Positions 1-8,114 of a stretch of DNA of 10,905 nucleotides are shown here, one piece after another; position 1 is the first letter of the stretch, and each line of letters begins with the position of its first letter. This DNA is from JBGPHT01 sp041484525 (GTDB lineage: Bacteria; Acidobacteriota; Terriglobia; Bryobacterales; Bryobacteraceae). Both the position numbers and the translations under genes were made by a program. The notes beneath the pieces are model-generated. The model did no database searches. It was not told the origin of the DNA and saw nothing but the letters and a program-made list of their open reading frames with translations. The stretch spans positions 1-10,905 of the forward strand of contig JBGPHT010000214.1 of the NCBI GenBank assembly GCA_041484525.1, in the 5' to 3' direction.

Positions 1-136
<136 letters not shown>

Positions 137-189
137 CGGCCCGTATGTTCGTGCCGAAGCAGCCCGAAAACCTCGGCAGGAATTATTGG

Positions 190-217
190 CCGCTGATGGA
201 CGCCGATAAACGCCGAT
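190..217 (+). repeat. Degenerate copy of a dispersed intergenic repeat
   Basis: The stretch contains GATGGACGCCGATAAACGCC followed by GAT, with an internal CGCCGATAAA/CGCCGATTTT near-duplication at 201-220. It resembles a short element found between genes in many unrelated bacteria (core GATGGACGCAGATAAACGC); the resemblance is recalled, not searched. It lies between the intron end and the S9 gene and encodes nothing recognisable. Confidence 0.4.
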
Positions 218-279
218 TTTATCGAGTGGGAGACCGAGGGTATTCGCCCGGAGCATCCCCGGATTCTTTCACGGCTGCT

Positions 280-302
280 GACGCTGGCAACATGCCTGCG
301 TC
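280..302 (-). terminator. Hairpin just after the S9 gene; possible terminator
   Basis: GACGC (280-284) pairs with GCGTC (298-302) and GGCA (286-289) with TGCC (293-296), with one T-T mismatch and a 3-base loop. It begins 6 bases after the minus-strand stop codon at 309-311. There is no U-run after the stem, so this is a weak intrinsic terminator at best, or an mRNA 3' stabilising stem. Confidence 0.35.
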
Positions 303-308
303 GCCTCC

Positions 309-2153
309 TTACTTAATCCAAGCCAGGGCGGCTTCCAGCTCGTCTATGCGGTCCGACGGACGATCCCCGCCCCGCATCAGCGCCGCTTCCACGCCCCTCT
401 GCTTCAAGGCCCAGTACAGCTCTTCCGACTCCACGTCCTGCTCCCCGGCGATCGTCAGCGTCGGCGTGCGGAAATTCGCGGCGAAGAAAATCGGCGAGTG
501 CTTCATGTACTGGTCGGGATCTTCCCAAGGCATGGCGCCCATCCAGTTCCGCGCCCGCCGGACGCCATCGGGCGCAGTGGCCACGTTCGCCACCCAATCC
601 ACTATCGGACGCCGCGCCACTGCGCGCGCGAACCGGTCCGTATGGCCGATCGCCCAGGCTGCCAAGAGTCCTCCCGCGATCGCCATCCGCTTCGCATCCA
701 CGTATCCCTTGGCCGCCACAAAATCCACGCCGCGCATCAGGTCGTCGAAATCGTCGCCCGGGTAGCGCGTCTTGATCAGGTTGCCGAACTCCTCGCCGTA
801 CCCTGGAGTGCCGCGCGGATTGGCGCACAGCACCACCCAGCCGCGCGCCGCGAACATCTGCGCGCGCACCTGGAATTCCACGCCGTACATCCGCCGCGGC
901 CCGTCGTCGGCATCCACCAGGAGCGGATATTTCTTCGCAGCGTCGAATCCCGCGGGCTTCACCAGCCACGCCTGAATCGTCTTGCCATCCGATGGGTAGT
1001 GGATTTCTTCCACCGGCCCCACGGCGCGGGCCGCAAGAAGCTCCTCATTTTCCCCGGCCAGCTTGACCGGCTGGCCCGGCCGGTCTGCCAGGAACGTCGT
1101 CACGCTCCCAGCCTCCGCCGGCGTCGACCGGATGGACACCGCACGGCCGTTATCCGCCAATGAGAATCCGCGCAGCCGCTCAGACCCGCTGGTCGCCTGC
1201 CGCGCCGTGCCGTCGTTGCGCGCGGCATAGACATGGGTCGAGCCGCGATCGTCGGCCAGGAAGTAGACGGTACGCGAATCCGAACTCCATGCCGGTTCCG
1301 CGGCATCGCGGTCGAGCGTGCCCGCCAGCGCTCTGGTCCGGCTGCCGTCCGCGTTCATCACCATCAGCTTACGAATAGCGTAGCTCTGCGGGTTGGCGGA
1401 CATCGAGAGCCACGCGATTCGCGAGCCGTCGGGCGAGGGCAAGGGATGGGCGTCGAACCCGGGCTCCCGGGTGAGCTGCCGGGGAGCTCCGCCGGATACG
1501 CGGAACGCCCACAGTTTGCCATCCGATGCGAGGACGGTGTTGCCATCGGGCATCCAGGCCGGTTCGCTGAAATCCGAATCGCCAGTTGAGATCTGCTGCG
1601 CCGTCCCGCCCGCCGTCCGCGCGACGAAGATGTGCCGGCGTCCTGCCGGGTTCCGCAAGCGGCCTAATATAGAAGGTGGCGCCCAGGAAATTCCATCTAA
1701 TTTCGGCGGAATTAATGCGGAAAATGCAATTGAATTCCCATCGGGAGACCACGCAATTTCGAGCGGCGCCTGCTGGACATCGGCCAGCGCCGCCTCCTGT
1801 CCGCCCGCCAGGGTTAGCATTCGAATCCGAGACTTGCCCGCGCGGTCCGAGATCCACGCGACGCGCGTTCCATCGGTAGACCAGCGCGGTGAGGTATCGC
1901 GCCACGCGCCATCAGTCAGTCGCCGCCGTTCCTTTCCATCCGTAGAGACCAGCCATAGGTTCGCATACGTGGAATTGCTGCCGCGATCATTGCGCTCCTC
2001 TATATATAGGATATGCGAGCCCGCGGCATCGATCTGCGGGTCGGCCGCACGCCTCCAGCTCCATAGGTCCTCGGGGGAAAACGGCTGCGTAGCCGCCAAC
2101 GCCGAGCAGACCGCCACAATCGAGCTGAAGCCCCATGTTTTCAACGAAGTCAT
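309..2153 (-). CDS. Exported S9-family (prolyl oligopeptidase-like) protein lacking catalytic residues
   Basis: 614 residues from the ATG at 2153. An export signal (MTSLKTWGFSSIVAVCSALAA) is followed by a TolB/PD40-type beta-propeller (about 25-375) with repeated SPDG-like blades (WSTDG, WSPDG, WMPDG, SPDGSRIAWL), then an S9 alpha/beta-hydrolase domain (about 380-614) with the family signature NPRGTPGYGEEF. In active members the nucleophile sits in GGSYGG; here it reads GGLLAA, with Leu496 (codon 666-668) replacing Ser. The HGGP motif is DDGP (416-419), and the C-terminal stretch after the retained acid Asp573 (codon 435-437) has no His at all. The protein therefore probably does not cleave peptides and may bind or scaffold instead. 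A longer reading from TTG at 2216 is open, but the ATG start puts the signal peptide at the N-terminus. The frame is intact over the full family length, so this is not an obvious pseudogene. Confidence 0.88.
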   Translation of the reverse strand: MTSLKTWGFSSIVAVCSALAATQPFSPEDLWSWRRAADPQIDAAGSHILYIEERNDRGSNSTYANLWLVSTDGKERRRLTDGAWRDTSPRWSTDGTRVAWISDRAGKSRIRMLTLAGGQEAALADVQQAPLEIAWSPDGNSIAFSALIPPKLDGISWAPPSILGRLRNPAGRRHIFVARTAGGTAQQISTGDSDFSEPAWMPDGNTVLASDGKLWAFRVSGGAPRQLTREPGFDAHPLPSPDGSRIAWLSMSANPQSYAIRKLMVMNADGSRTRALAGTLDRDAAEPAWSSDSRTVYFLADDRGSTHVYAARNDGTARQATSGSERLRGFSLADNGRAVSIRSTPAEAGSVTTFLADRPGQPVKLAGENEELLAARAVGPVEEIHYPSDGKTIQAWLVKPAGFDAAKKYPLLVDADDGPRRMYGVEFQVRAQMFAARGWVVLCANPRGTPGYGEEFGNLIKTRYPGDDFDDLMRGVDFVAAKGYVDAKRMAIAGGLLAAWAIGHTDRFARAVARRPIVDWVANVATAPDGVRRARNWMGAMPWEDPDQYMKHSPIFFAANFRTPTLTIAGEQDVESEELYWALKQRGVEAALMRGGDRPSDRIDELEAALAWIK

Positions 2154-2221
2154 CGAACGCTCTAGTCTCTCACAGTCGTGCGCGGGCAGGGGAGCGTTAC
2201 CTGGTAAGTAATCCAATACTA

Positions 2222-2250
2222 ACTTTATGCTATACGTAAATGCTAACCAA
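2222..2250 (-). promoter_or_regulatory. Possible promoter for the S9-like gene
   Basis: On the minus strand TTGGTT (2245-2250) and TAAAGT (2222-2227) are 17 bases apart, placing a start of transcription near 2215 and a leader of about 60 bases before the ATG at 2153. Both boxes are imperfect. The region 2154-2345 is AT-richer than its surroundings and is the only gene-free gap between the divergent genes. Confidence 0.3.
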
Positions 2251-2279
2251 AACTATGGGAATTCAATGACATTAAAAGG

Positions 2280-2308
2280 GTTATTTTCTACCCATCTGAG
2301 GCTATAAT
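2280..2308 (+). promoter_or_regulatory. Sigma-70-like promoter for the zinc-finger/lectin-like gene
   Basis: A perfect TATAAT -10 box lies at 2303-2308. The -35 position is poor (GTTATT at 2280-2285 with 17-base spacing). Transcription would start near 2315, about 30 bases before the TTG start at 2346, and should read through into the overlapping TPR gene. Confidence 0.42.
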
Positions 2309-2345
2309 CATTTGCGGTACCTCTAAAAAGGTTTGCGAGGAACGA

Positions 2346-5300
2346 TTGGGCTGTCTGTTCTGCGGTAAAGAAATCGGTCCATTCCGGCTCATCCGAGATC
2401 GTGAGTTTTGCAGCACGGCTCATCGTAGGAACTACGGTGAGCGACTCGGAAAGGCGCTGGGGGAAATCGCTGCGCCCGAACCGCCTCCCGCGGGAATCGC
2501 TGCCTTCATTGAGTGCCTGCATGTCCAAGAGGGATACCACGCGTACACCGGCGTCAGTTGCGGATTCGAGCAGTACAGCCATCCGGTGCGGCAGCGCTCG
2601 GGTTTCCCTGTGACGATTCCGCAGACGATGGGCAGCAGCGCCGCCACCATGATATGCGAGCCCGTAGGCGGCCCGGCTCTCGAAACCTACGCGCGCGTCT
2701 CCGCCACGGATTCATTCTCTTCCACTCTGAATGCGCTGAACGCCCTGCGTCTGCCGGAAGCTGCGATCGCGCGCTCGGCGCTTCGCTCCTCCGTGCAGCT
2801 CGCCGCGATCGCCGCTCACGCCGCGGCTGGAAACACGGCTGCCCAGTGGCTGGATCAGGAGTGCGTGGAGTTTGCGCCCTCGATGCGGCTGCCCGAGCTG
2901 CCGTTCGAGCGTCTGCATACTCTGCAGCCGGATGCCAATCTGCAAGCGCAGCCGTTGGCCGCGGCCAAGCCGCTGGATTTCACGCTGGCGAAGCTGGCCG
3001 CGCGTCCCGTATTCCTGGGACACACCGCCGGCCCCAGCATCCCGTTTGCGATGCCGGCCGCGGCGCTGCCGGGAGTTTTTGCGGCCGGACCGGCTGCCCT
3101 GGCACGGATTCCGCTGGCCGAAGCCGCCGCCTTCGCTTCCATGGCGCCTGCGCCCGCGGCGAATCTCACGGTCTCGCTGCCTGGTTTCGCCATCGCGGCC
3201 GCTCGATCCGACGACTACGACTCTGCCGAAGAACAGATCACCACGCCCGCGCTGTGCGAGAAGTTCATGCCGGCGCCGGTCGCCGATCCGGCCGAGACGT
3301 ATCTGCGGATGGCGTTCACGGAGCCCATGTGGCGCGCCGTCGAACTTCCGGGCTTCGCGATCTCCGCGGTTTCCGAGGAGCTGGACGTCGCCGAGGGGCT
3401 GACCGGCACGCCCGCGCTGTGCGAGCAATTCATGCCGGTGCCGGCTGAAGCGGCCGAGACTTTTGTGCGGATGGCGTTCGCGCCGGGCGATCCGCGCGCC
3501 ATTGCCATGCCGGCGTTCGCGATCGCGGCAGTGTCCGAGGAACTCGACGCCGCCGAAGGATTGACGGGCACGCCCGCGCTGTGCGAGAAGTTCATGCCGG
3601 CGCAGGCTGCCGAAGCGGCCGAGGCGTTTATGCAGATGGCCTTCACGGAGCCCATGTGGCGCCCCGTCGCAATGCCGGGCTTTGCCATCGCGGCAGTTTC
3701 CTCAGAGGACCTCGACGCCGCCGAAGGACTGACCGGCACGCCCGCGCTGTGCGAGAAATTCATGCCGGTGCCGGCCGAAGCGGCCGAGACCTTTGTGCGG
3801 ATGGCGTTCGCGCCGGGCGAGCCGCGTGCCATCGCGATGCCGGGCTTCGCGATGGCGGCGGTTTCCGAGGAACTCGACGCGGCCGAAGGATTGACGGGCA
3901 CGCCCGCGCTGTGCGAGAAATTCATGCCCGCGTACGCTGCCGAAGCGGCCGAGACGTACGTGCGGATGGCATCCGCGGACGCGCTGCCGGCGGCGATCGC
4001 TGTGCAGGTCCCCGCGTTCGCCGGATTCGCGGCGCCGGGCAAGTCGATCGAGTTTGCGCCATTTGCACCCGCGGCCCAGGCCGAGCCGCTCGAAATGCTG
4101 CTGCCGCTGGCGGCATCGGCGGAACCGAGGGGATTGGAAATCGCCGCCATTCGGCTGCCGCAGTTGGCCGCCGTTGCGGCGGCCGTTCAGCCAGTCCGGC
4201 AGCCTGGTTTCATGGCCGCCGCGATGGCCGCGCCCCAGGCAAGTCCGCTCGAAGCCGTCTTCGCCGCCCGCACCGCCCCCGCGCATATCGCCTATGCACC
4301 GGCGGCGCTGGCGCTGCCGTCCGCGGTGCTGGGTCCGGACGCCGCTTCCGTCAAACCGCAGGTGGCCGCGCATTCGCACGCGGTACCGGCGGGTGCTCTC
4401 ACCGGCAAGCATGGCAAGCCGGCGCACTTGGCCTTCGGCACCAGCGAGACGGTCGAACTACCGGGCCTGGCCCGGCTGCGGCCCACCAACGACGAAGCTG
4501 TCAAACGCTACGACGAGCCGCTCGAGCCGGCCTGCGAAGTCCCCGCTCCGGAGCCGGTCGAGGCAGTCCGCATTTCGGCCTCCGCCGTGCACCCGGCAAC
4601 ACGTTCGCATTCCCTGGCGCATCCGTCGCTGGGGCTGGCTGGAATCCTGGAGCATGGCGCCGCCGGCTTTGAAAGAACCACTTGGCGCGCCGCCGAGCCG
4701 CCGGCCGCGATGGCCCAGAGCCCGGCCGTTCTCGAACCGCTCACCAACATTCCGGTCACCGCTCCCGCCCAGCAGCCCCTGGTCGGAGTCGCCGGACTGC
4801 CGGCTCCCGGATTCGTGCCGCTCGAATTCTTCTGCCAGCACGCCATCGGCGCGCCGGTCCGGTCGCTCGATTGGGCGCAGCGCAAAATATCCGCCGCTCT
4901 GCCGCGGTTTGCCGTACGGCCCATCTTCGGCCGCCTGGAAGAACTGGCGCCGCAGAAGCAGTCGCCGAAGAAACCGGCCTTCGCCGAGATCTTCACGATG
5001 CCCGAGGCGCAGAGCAAACTGCCGCGCACCGGACGTCACCAGGCATACAAGGCGATGGCTGCCGGACTCATGCTTGTGGCCGTTCTCTGGTTCGGCGCGC
5101 ATGCGGTTCGCATCCCCAAAGAACTGTCGGCCGGCAATCGCGTCAGCTACTCGACCGACGGCGCACCGAGCGGCGCCGCTCCGGCCGAATCAGCCCCCGC
5201 TATCGCCAACGCCTCGCGGCCTTCCAGCGCGGCGCCGGCGAGCGGCTCCACCGGTGTGCTGGCGAAAGTGCGCAGCGCGATCGCCGAGCGCGCGTCGGTC

Positions 5301-6041
5301 GAAGTGGGCGAGACGTTCCGCGAAGGCATGCAAGCCTGGGGCAGCAAATCCAAGGCTTGGGCGGAAGGCTGGACACACAGCCCCGAAGGCTGGGTGCGTC
5401 CCGGCGCATTGGCCATCTTCCAGCCGGCCCAGTCCTTTAAGGATTACCGGCTCGAGTTCTTCGGCCAGATCGAAAGCAAGAGCATGGACTGGGCGGTACG
5501 CGCCAAGGATCATCAGAATTATCACGCCATGAAGTTTGCGGTGATCGAACCGGGCCTGCGGCCGGTGCTGGCGATGGTCCATTACCCCGTGGTGAACGGC
5601 CAGCACGGCAAACCCATCCAGACGCCGCTCAACATCATGGTGCACAACAACACGGCCTACCATTTTGCAGTGGACGTGAAGGGTAACAAGGTCACAACAT
5701 CCATCGAGGGTCAGGAAGTGGATTCGTGGACCGACGATACCCTGGTGGCCGGCGGCGTCGCTTTCTTCAGCGAAGCCGGCGAGAAAGCGCGCCTCTACTG
5801 GATGAAGGTTTCGAAGAACCAGGACTTCCTGGGACGGGTCTGTTCGTATCTCAGCAGCGGATCGAACGGCGTAGCTACGGCGGAGTTGTGGAATCCCCAA
5901 GTTCCGATTCCTACGCCGCGGCCCCAGGCGCCGGTACGTGAAGATGTTACGCTTGCGGCGGCTCAACCCGGCCTCCGCAATTTCAGCAGTCCTCAGAGAG
6001 AGAGAATTTCCGAGAGCCGGAGGAACCCATGGAGTTCATGA
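2346..6041 (+). CDS. Large modular membrane protein: zinc finger, tandem repeats, one membrane helix, jelly-roll domain
   Basis: 1231 residues; no known gene recognised. Residues 3-26 form a likely zinc site (C3, C6, C22, H26), resembling short FCS/MYM-type fingers. Residues 28-902 are very rich in Ala and Pro and contain five tandem repeats of 54-56 residues (278-552), each with a core TPALCEKFMP and an acidic block SEELDAAEG; a worn copy appears at about 705-741. A single hydrophobic helix (903-921, AGLMLVAVLWFGA) follows, then a Ser/Ala linker and, at about 1000-1160, a beta-rich domain resembling LamG/DUF1080 concanavalin-like folds (DYRLEFFGQIESKSMDWAVR, GGVAFFSE). The last 70 residues are Pro-rich. 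The predicted orientation is zinc finger and repeats in the cytoplasm, lectin-like domain outside. The start is TTG at 2346, supported by AGG 5 bases upstream and by the zinc motif starting at residue 3. The 3' end overlaps the TPR gene, suggesting joint function. Confidence 0.85.
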   Translation: MGCLFCGKEIGPFRLIRDREFCSTAHRRNYGERLGKALGEIAAPEPPPAGIAAFIECLHVQEGYHAYTGVSCGFEQYSHPVRQRSGFPVTIPQTMGSSAATMICEPVGGPALETYARVSATDSFSSTLNALNALRLPEAAIARSALRSSVQLAAIAAHAAAGNTAAQWLDQECVEFAPSMRLPELPFERLHTLQPDANLQAQPLAAAKPLDFTLAKLAARPVFLGHTAGPSIPFAMPAAALPGVFAAGPAALARIPLAEAAAFASMAPAPAANLTVSLPGFAIAAARSDDYDSAEEQITTPALCEKFMPAPVADPAETYLRMAFTEPMWRAVELPGFAISAVSEELDVAEGLTGTPALCEQFMPVPAEAAETFVRMAFAPGDPRAIAMPAFAIAAVSEELDAAEGLTGTPALCEKFMPAQAAEAAEAFMQMAFTEPMWRPVAMPGFAIAAVSSEDLDAAEGLTGTPALCEKFMPVPAEAAETFVRMAFAPGEPRAIAMPGFAMAAVSEELDAAEGLTGTPALCEKFMPAYAAEAAETYVRMASADALPAAIAVQVPAFAGFAAPGKSIEFAPFAPAAQAEPLEMLLPLAASAEPRGLEIAAIRLPQLAAVAAAVQPVRQPGFMAAAMAAPQASPLEAVFAARTAPAHIAYAPAALALPSAVLGPDAASVKPQVAAHSHAVPAGALTGKHGKPAHLAFGTSETVELPGLARLRPTNDEAVKRYDEPLEPACEVPAPEPVEAVRISASAVHPATRSHSLAHPSLGLAGILEHGAAGFERTTWRAAEPPAAMAQSPAVLEPLTNIPVTAPAQQPLVGVAGLPAPGFVPLEFFCQHAIGAPVRSLDWAQRKISAALPRFAVRPIFGRLEELAPQKQSPKKPAFAEIFTMPEAQSKLPRTGRHQAYKAMAAGLMLVAVLWFGAHAVRIPKELSAGNRVSYSTDGAPSGAAPAESAPAIANASRPSSAAPASGSTGVLAKVRSAIAERASVEVGETFREGMQAWGSKSKAWAEGWTHSPEGWVRPGALAIFQPAQSFKDYRLEFFGQIESKSMDWAVRAKDHQNYHAMKFAVIEPGLRPVLAMVHYPVVNGQHGKPIQTPLNIMVHNNTAYHFAVDVKGNKVTTSIEGQEVDSWTDDTLVAGGVAFFSEAGEKARLYWMKVSKNQDFLGRVCSYLSSGSNGVATAELWNPQVPIPTPRPQAPVREDVTLAAAQPGLRNFSSPQRERISESRRNPWSS
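3177..4001 (+). repeat. Five tandem ~165-bp coding repeats with an alternating A/B pattern
   Basis: Units start at 3177 (168 bp), 3345 (162 bp), 3507 (165 bp), 3672 (165 bp) and 3837 (165 bp), all in frame. Units 1 and 3 end with MAFTEPMWR; units 2 and 4 end with FAPG(D/E)PRAIA; unit 5 has its own ending. The central block (LTGTPALCEKFMP) is nearly identical in units 2-5. The pattern fits a single unit that doubled, followed by duplication of the two-unit block of about 330 bp. Confidence 0.93.
6019..6023 (+). promoter_or_regulatory. Ribosome binding site of the TPR gene, inside the upstream coding region
   Basis: GGAGG lies 5 bases before the ATG at 6029 and inside the last codons of the upstream gene. 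Its spacing favours 6029 over the second in-frame ATG at 6038, whose ATGA also overlaps the upstream stop. Confidence 0.7.
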
Positions 6042-7678
6042 CCGCAAGCGAGTCCAACGCGATCCAGATGCCGCCGGGCGTAACGCCGATCAACGACCCC
6101 AAGCACCAAAAGAAGGTCAGCCGCACGCTGTCGAAGGCTGTGTCTTTGCATCTCGAAGGCAAACTCGAGAGCGCTGCCAAGATGCTGAGCCGGGCCATCG
6201 AATCCGGCGAACGCGATGCGGCACTGTACTCCGCCCTCGGCCACATTTACTATGAAATGCGCGATTACGAATCGGCTGCCGCCACCTATCTGTTGCTGGT
6301 GGAGCTGGAGGCTACGCACCGTACTGCGCACTTCAACCTGGGGGTCTGCCAGGGCAATTTGAAGGAGTGGAAAGGCGCCGCGGAATCGTTTCGCAACGCC
6401 ATCGACGCCGACCCCACGCGCGCCGACGCACTGCTCGGGCTGGGAATTTCGCTCATCCACAACGGCCGGCCGGCGGAAGCGCTGGAGCCCCTCGACAAAT
6501 TCCTGAGCCTGTTCCCCGACCACGAACAGGCGATGTTCGGCAAGGCCGTCGTGCTGCAGCAGACGGGCAAGCATGCCGAAGCGATCGAGCATTACCGTAA
6601 GGTGCTGGCGCGCAACCCGCGATGCGAAGAAGCGCTGTCGAACCTGGTAGCGATGTTCCTCGAAAAGAAGGACCCGGAGTCGGTGCGGCGCTACGCTGAA
6701 ATGCTGGCGGAACTGCAGCCCGATTCGCCCGTCGCCATGGAAGCGCTGGCCACGCTGGCGTTCGCCGACGGCGACTACACCGCCGCAGCGCGCCACTGCC
6801 GCAATCTGGCCGATGGCACGCCCGACCGCTTCGAGAACTGGTTCAACCTGGGTGTGGCCTATCACAAGATGGGCAACTACCAGAAGGCCGCGCAGGCCTA
6901 TCAGCAGGCCGCCGCGCTCAAGCCGGATTCGGCCCAGACCCATCTGAACCTGGGTGTGGCGTATCAGGAATTGAGCGACCTGCCGGCCGCGCGCAACTGC
7001 TACGAGAAGGCGCTGCAGGTGGATCCAAACCAGGCCGGAGTGCTGTGGAATCTGGCGCTGGTGCTGGAGCAGCAGGGTGAGCGCAACTGGGCCGAAAAGC
7101 TCTACGCGCGTTTGCCTGAAGATGCCCCCGAGTGGGCCGACGCCACCTTCCGCCTGGGCTATCTGCGGCTGCTTCGCGGCGATTACGCGGCGAGCGCCGA
7201 GGCCTTCCAGTCCTGCCTCGCGGCGCGGCCGGAATGGCCCGAAGCCTGTCTCAACGCTGGTATCGCGCACGCCCGCTCCGGCAATGCCGAAGCCGCGCGC
7301 CGCTCTTTCCAGGAAGCTCTCATGATCCGGCCTGATTCCTCGGACGCCGTCCGCGGTCTGGCCGCCCTGGCGCTCGAACAGCAGGATTACGAGGAAGCCT
7401 ACGAGCTGCATCGCCGCCTGATCGAGTTGGGCGAGCACAGCCCCGAGCTGTTCTACAACGCCGGCCTGATCTGCCAGAAGCGCGGCCAGGTTCAGGACGC
7501 CGTCGCCTTCTACCAGCAGGCGCTGCACGAAGATCCGCAGTTCGCCGAAGCTCTGCTCAACCTGGGCCACGCCCTGATGGCGATGGGCCAGGAAGAGGAA
7601 GCGCGCAGCTACTGGCGTAAGGCGATCCGCGAGAAACCGGAGCTGGCGCAGACGTATTTCGAGCCGCCGGCCGCTTAG
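6029..7678 (+). CDS. Tetratricopeptide repeat (TPR) protein
   Basis: 549 residues made almost entirely of TPR units, about 14-15 of 34 residues from residue 33 to the end. Clear examples are RTAHFNLGVCQGNLKEWKGA (from about residue 98) and ENWFNLGVAYHKMGNYQKAA. TPR arrays form a superhelical surface for protein binding and have no catalytic role; no other domain, signal peptide or membrane helix is seen, so it is probably cytoplasmic. The first 30 residues are a polar lead. It overlaps the preceding gene by 13 bases and has no room for its own promoter, so the two are probably cotranscribed and coupled. A plausible inference is that it binds the cytoplasmic part of the upstream membrane protein. 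TPR arrays are too general to assign a pathway. Confidence 0.88.
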   Translation: MEFMTASESNAIQMPPGVTPINDPKHQKKVSRTLSKAVSLHLEGKLESAAKMLSRAIESGERDAALYSALGHIYYEMRDYESAAATYLLLVELEATHRTAHFNLGVCQGNLKEWKGAAESFRNAIDADPTRADALLGLGISLIHNGRPAEALEPLDKFLSLFPDHEQAMFGKAVVLQQTGKHAEAIEHYRKVLARNPRCEEALSNLVAMFLEKKDPESVRRYAEMLAELQPDSPVAMEALATLAFADGDYTAAARHCRNLADGTPDRFENWFNLGVAYHKMGNYQKAAQAYQQAAALKPDSAQTHLNLGVAYQELSDLPAARNCYEKALQVDPNQAGVLWNLALVLEQQGERNWAEKLYARLPEDAPEWADATFRLGYLRLLRGDYAASAEAFQSCLAARPEWPEACLNAGIAHARSGNAEAARRSFQEALMIRPDSSDAVRGLAALALEQQDYEEAYELHRRLIELGEHSPELFYNAGLICQKRGQVQDAVAFYQQALHEDPQFAEALLNLGHALMAMGQEEEARSYWRKAIREKPELAQTYFEPPAA

Positions 7679-7703
7679 GATAAGTCTCCATGTTCCAGCC
7701 AAT

Positions 7704-8114
7704 CTATTTGGGTGCCACCAGTGCCAGCAACTGGCGGGCATTGACGATCCGCGTATCCCTGTAAGGCTTCTTGAAGTGTTTGGTGTTCTCAGTGATGATG
7801 TAGCCGGCCTGGGCTATGGCGGCACACTCGTAAACGCGGTTGTCGTCTTCGTCGCCGGAGAGCTCCAGCCGGCGCCGCGAGCGGACTCTGACGCTGACCT
7901 TTTCGAGCAGGTTCAGGAGCTTGCCGATGCGCTGCCGGTCAAGATGTTGTAGACGGTCATACGAAAATACCCGATAGTATTCGTCCAGGACGGCTTTGGA
8001 GAGGCAGGGGAGAAGTTTATCATCGGTGATCGAATCGAAAACCTGGGCGTTCGGACCCCGAGGGCTGATGACTGCGGAAACAACAACGCCGGTGTCCAGT
8101 ACAACCCGGATCAT
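7704..8114 (-). CDS. PIN-domain toxin, VapC-like (PIN_3/COG1569 type)
   Basis: 136 residues, the usual size for this family. PIN domains are Mg-dependent RNases built round a cluster of acidic residues. Visible are Asp7 (LDTGVVVSA), Glu45 (LDEYYRVF) and the acidic cluster 88-91 (GDEDDNRVYECA). The last acid position, usually TGD, reads ITENTKHF, as in some PIN_3 members. The usual Asn after DT is Gly9. The start ATG (8112-8114) overlaps the antitoxin stop in an ATGA of 4 bases, the standard coupling of antitoxin-toxin pairs. The gene converges with the TPR gene, leaving only 25 bases between stops and no terminator hairpin there. Toxin identity is secure at family level; activity and target RNA are unknown. 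Confidence 0.85.
   Translation of the reverse strand: MIRVVLDTGVVVSAVISPRGPNAQVFDSITDDKLLPCLSKAVLDEYYRVFSYDRLQHLDRQRIGKLLNLLEKVSVRVRSRRRLELSGDEDDNRVYECAAIAQAGYIITENTKHFKKPYRDTRIVNARQLLALVAPK

Noticed and set aside
145..765. Plus-strand 206-residue open frame overlapping the S9 gene
   Set aside because: Mostly antisense to the S9 coding region; composition is Arg/Ser-rich noise with no domain, a shadow of high GC content.
2154..2216. TTG-2216 start of the S9-like protein
   Set aside because: It would bury the signal peptide 21 residues inside the protein; the ATG at 2153 fits export.
3177..4001. CRISPR-like periodicity
   Set aside because: Repeat units are 162-168 bases, in frame and without unique spacers; they are protein repeats.
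3215..4150. Minus-strand 311-residue open frame with repeats
   Set aside because: It is the reverse of the tandem repeat region; its repeats mirror those of the plus-strand protein, and it has no start signals.
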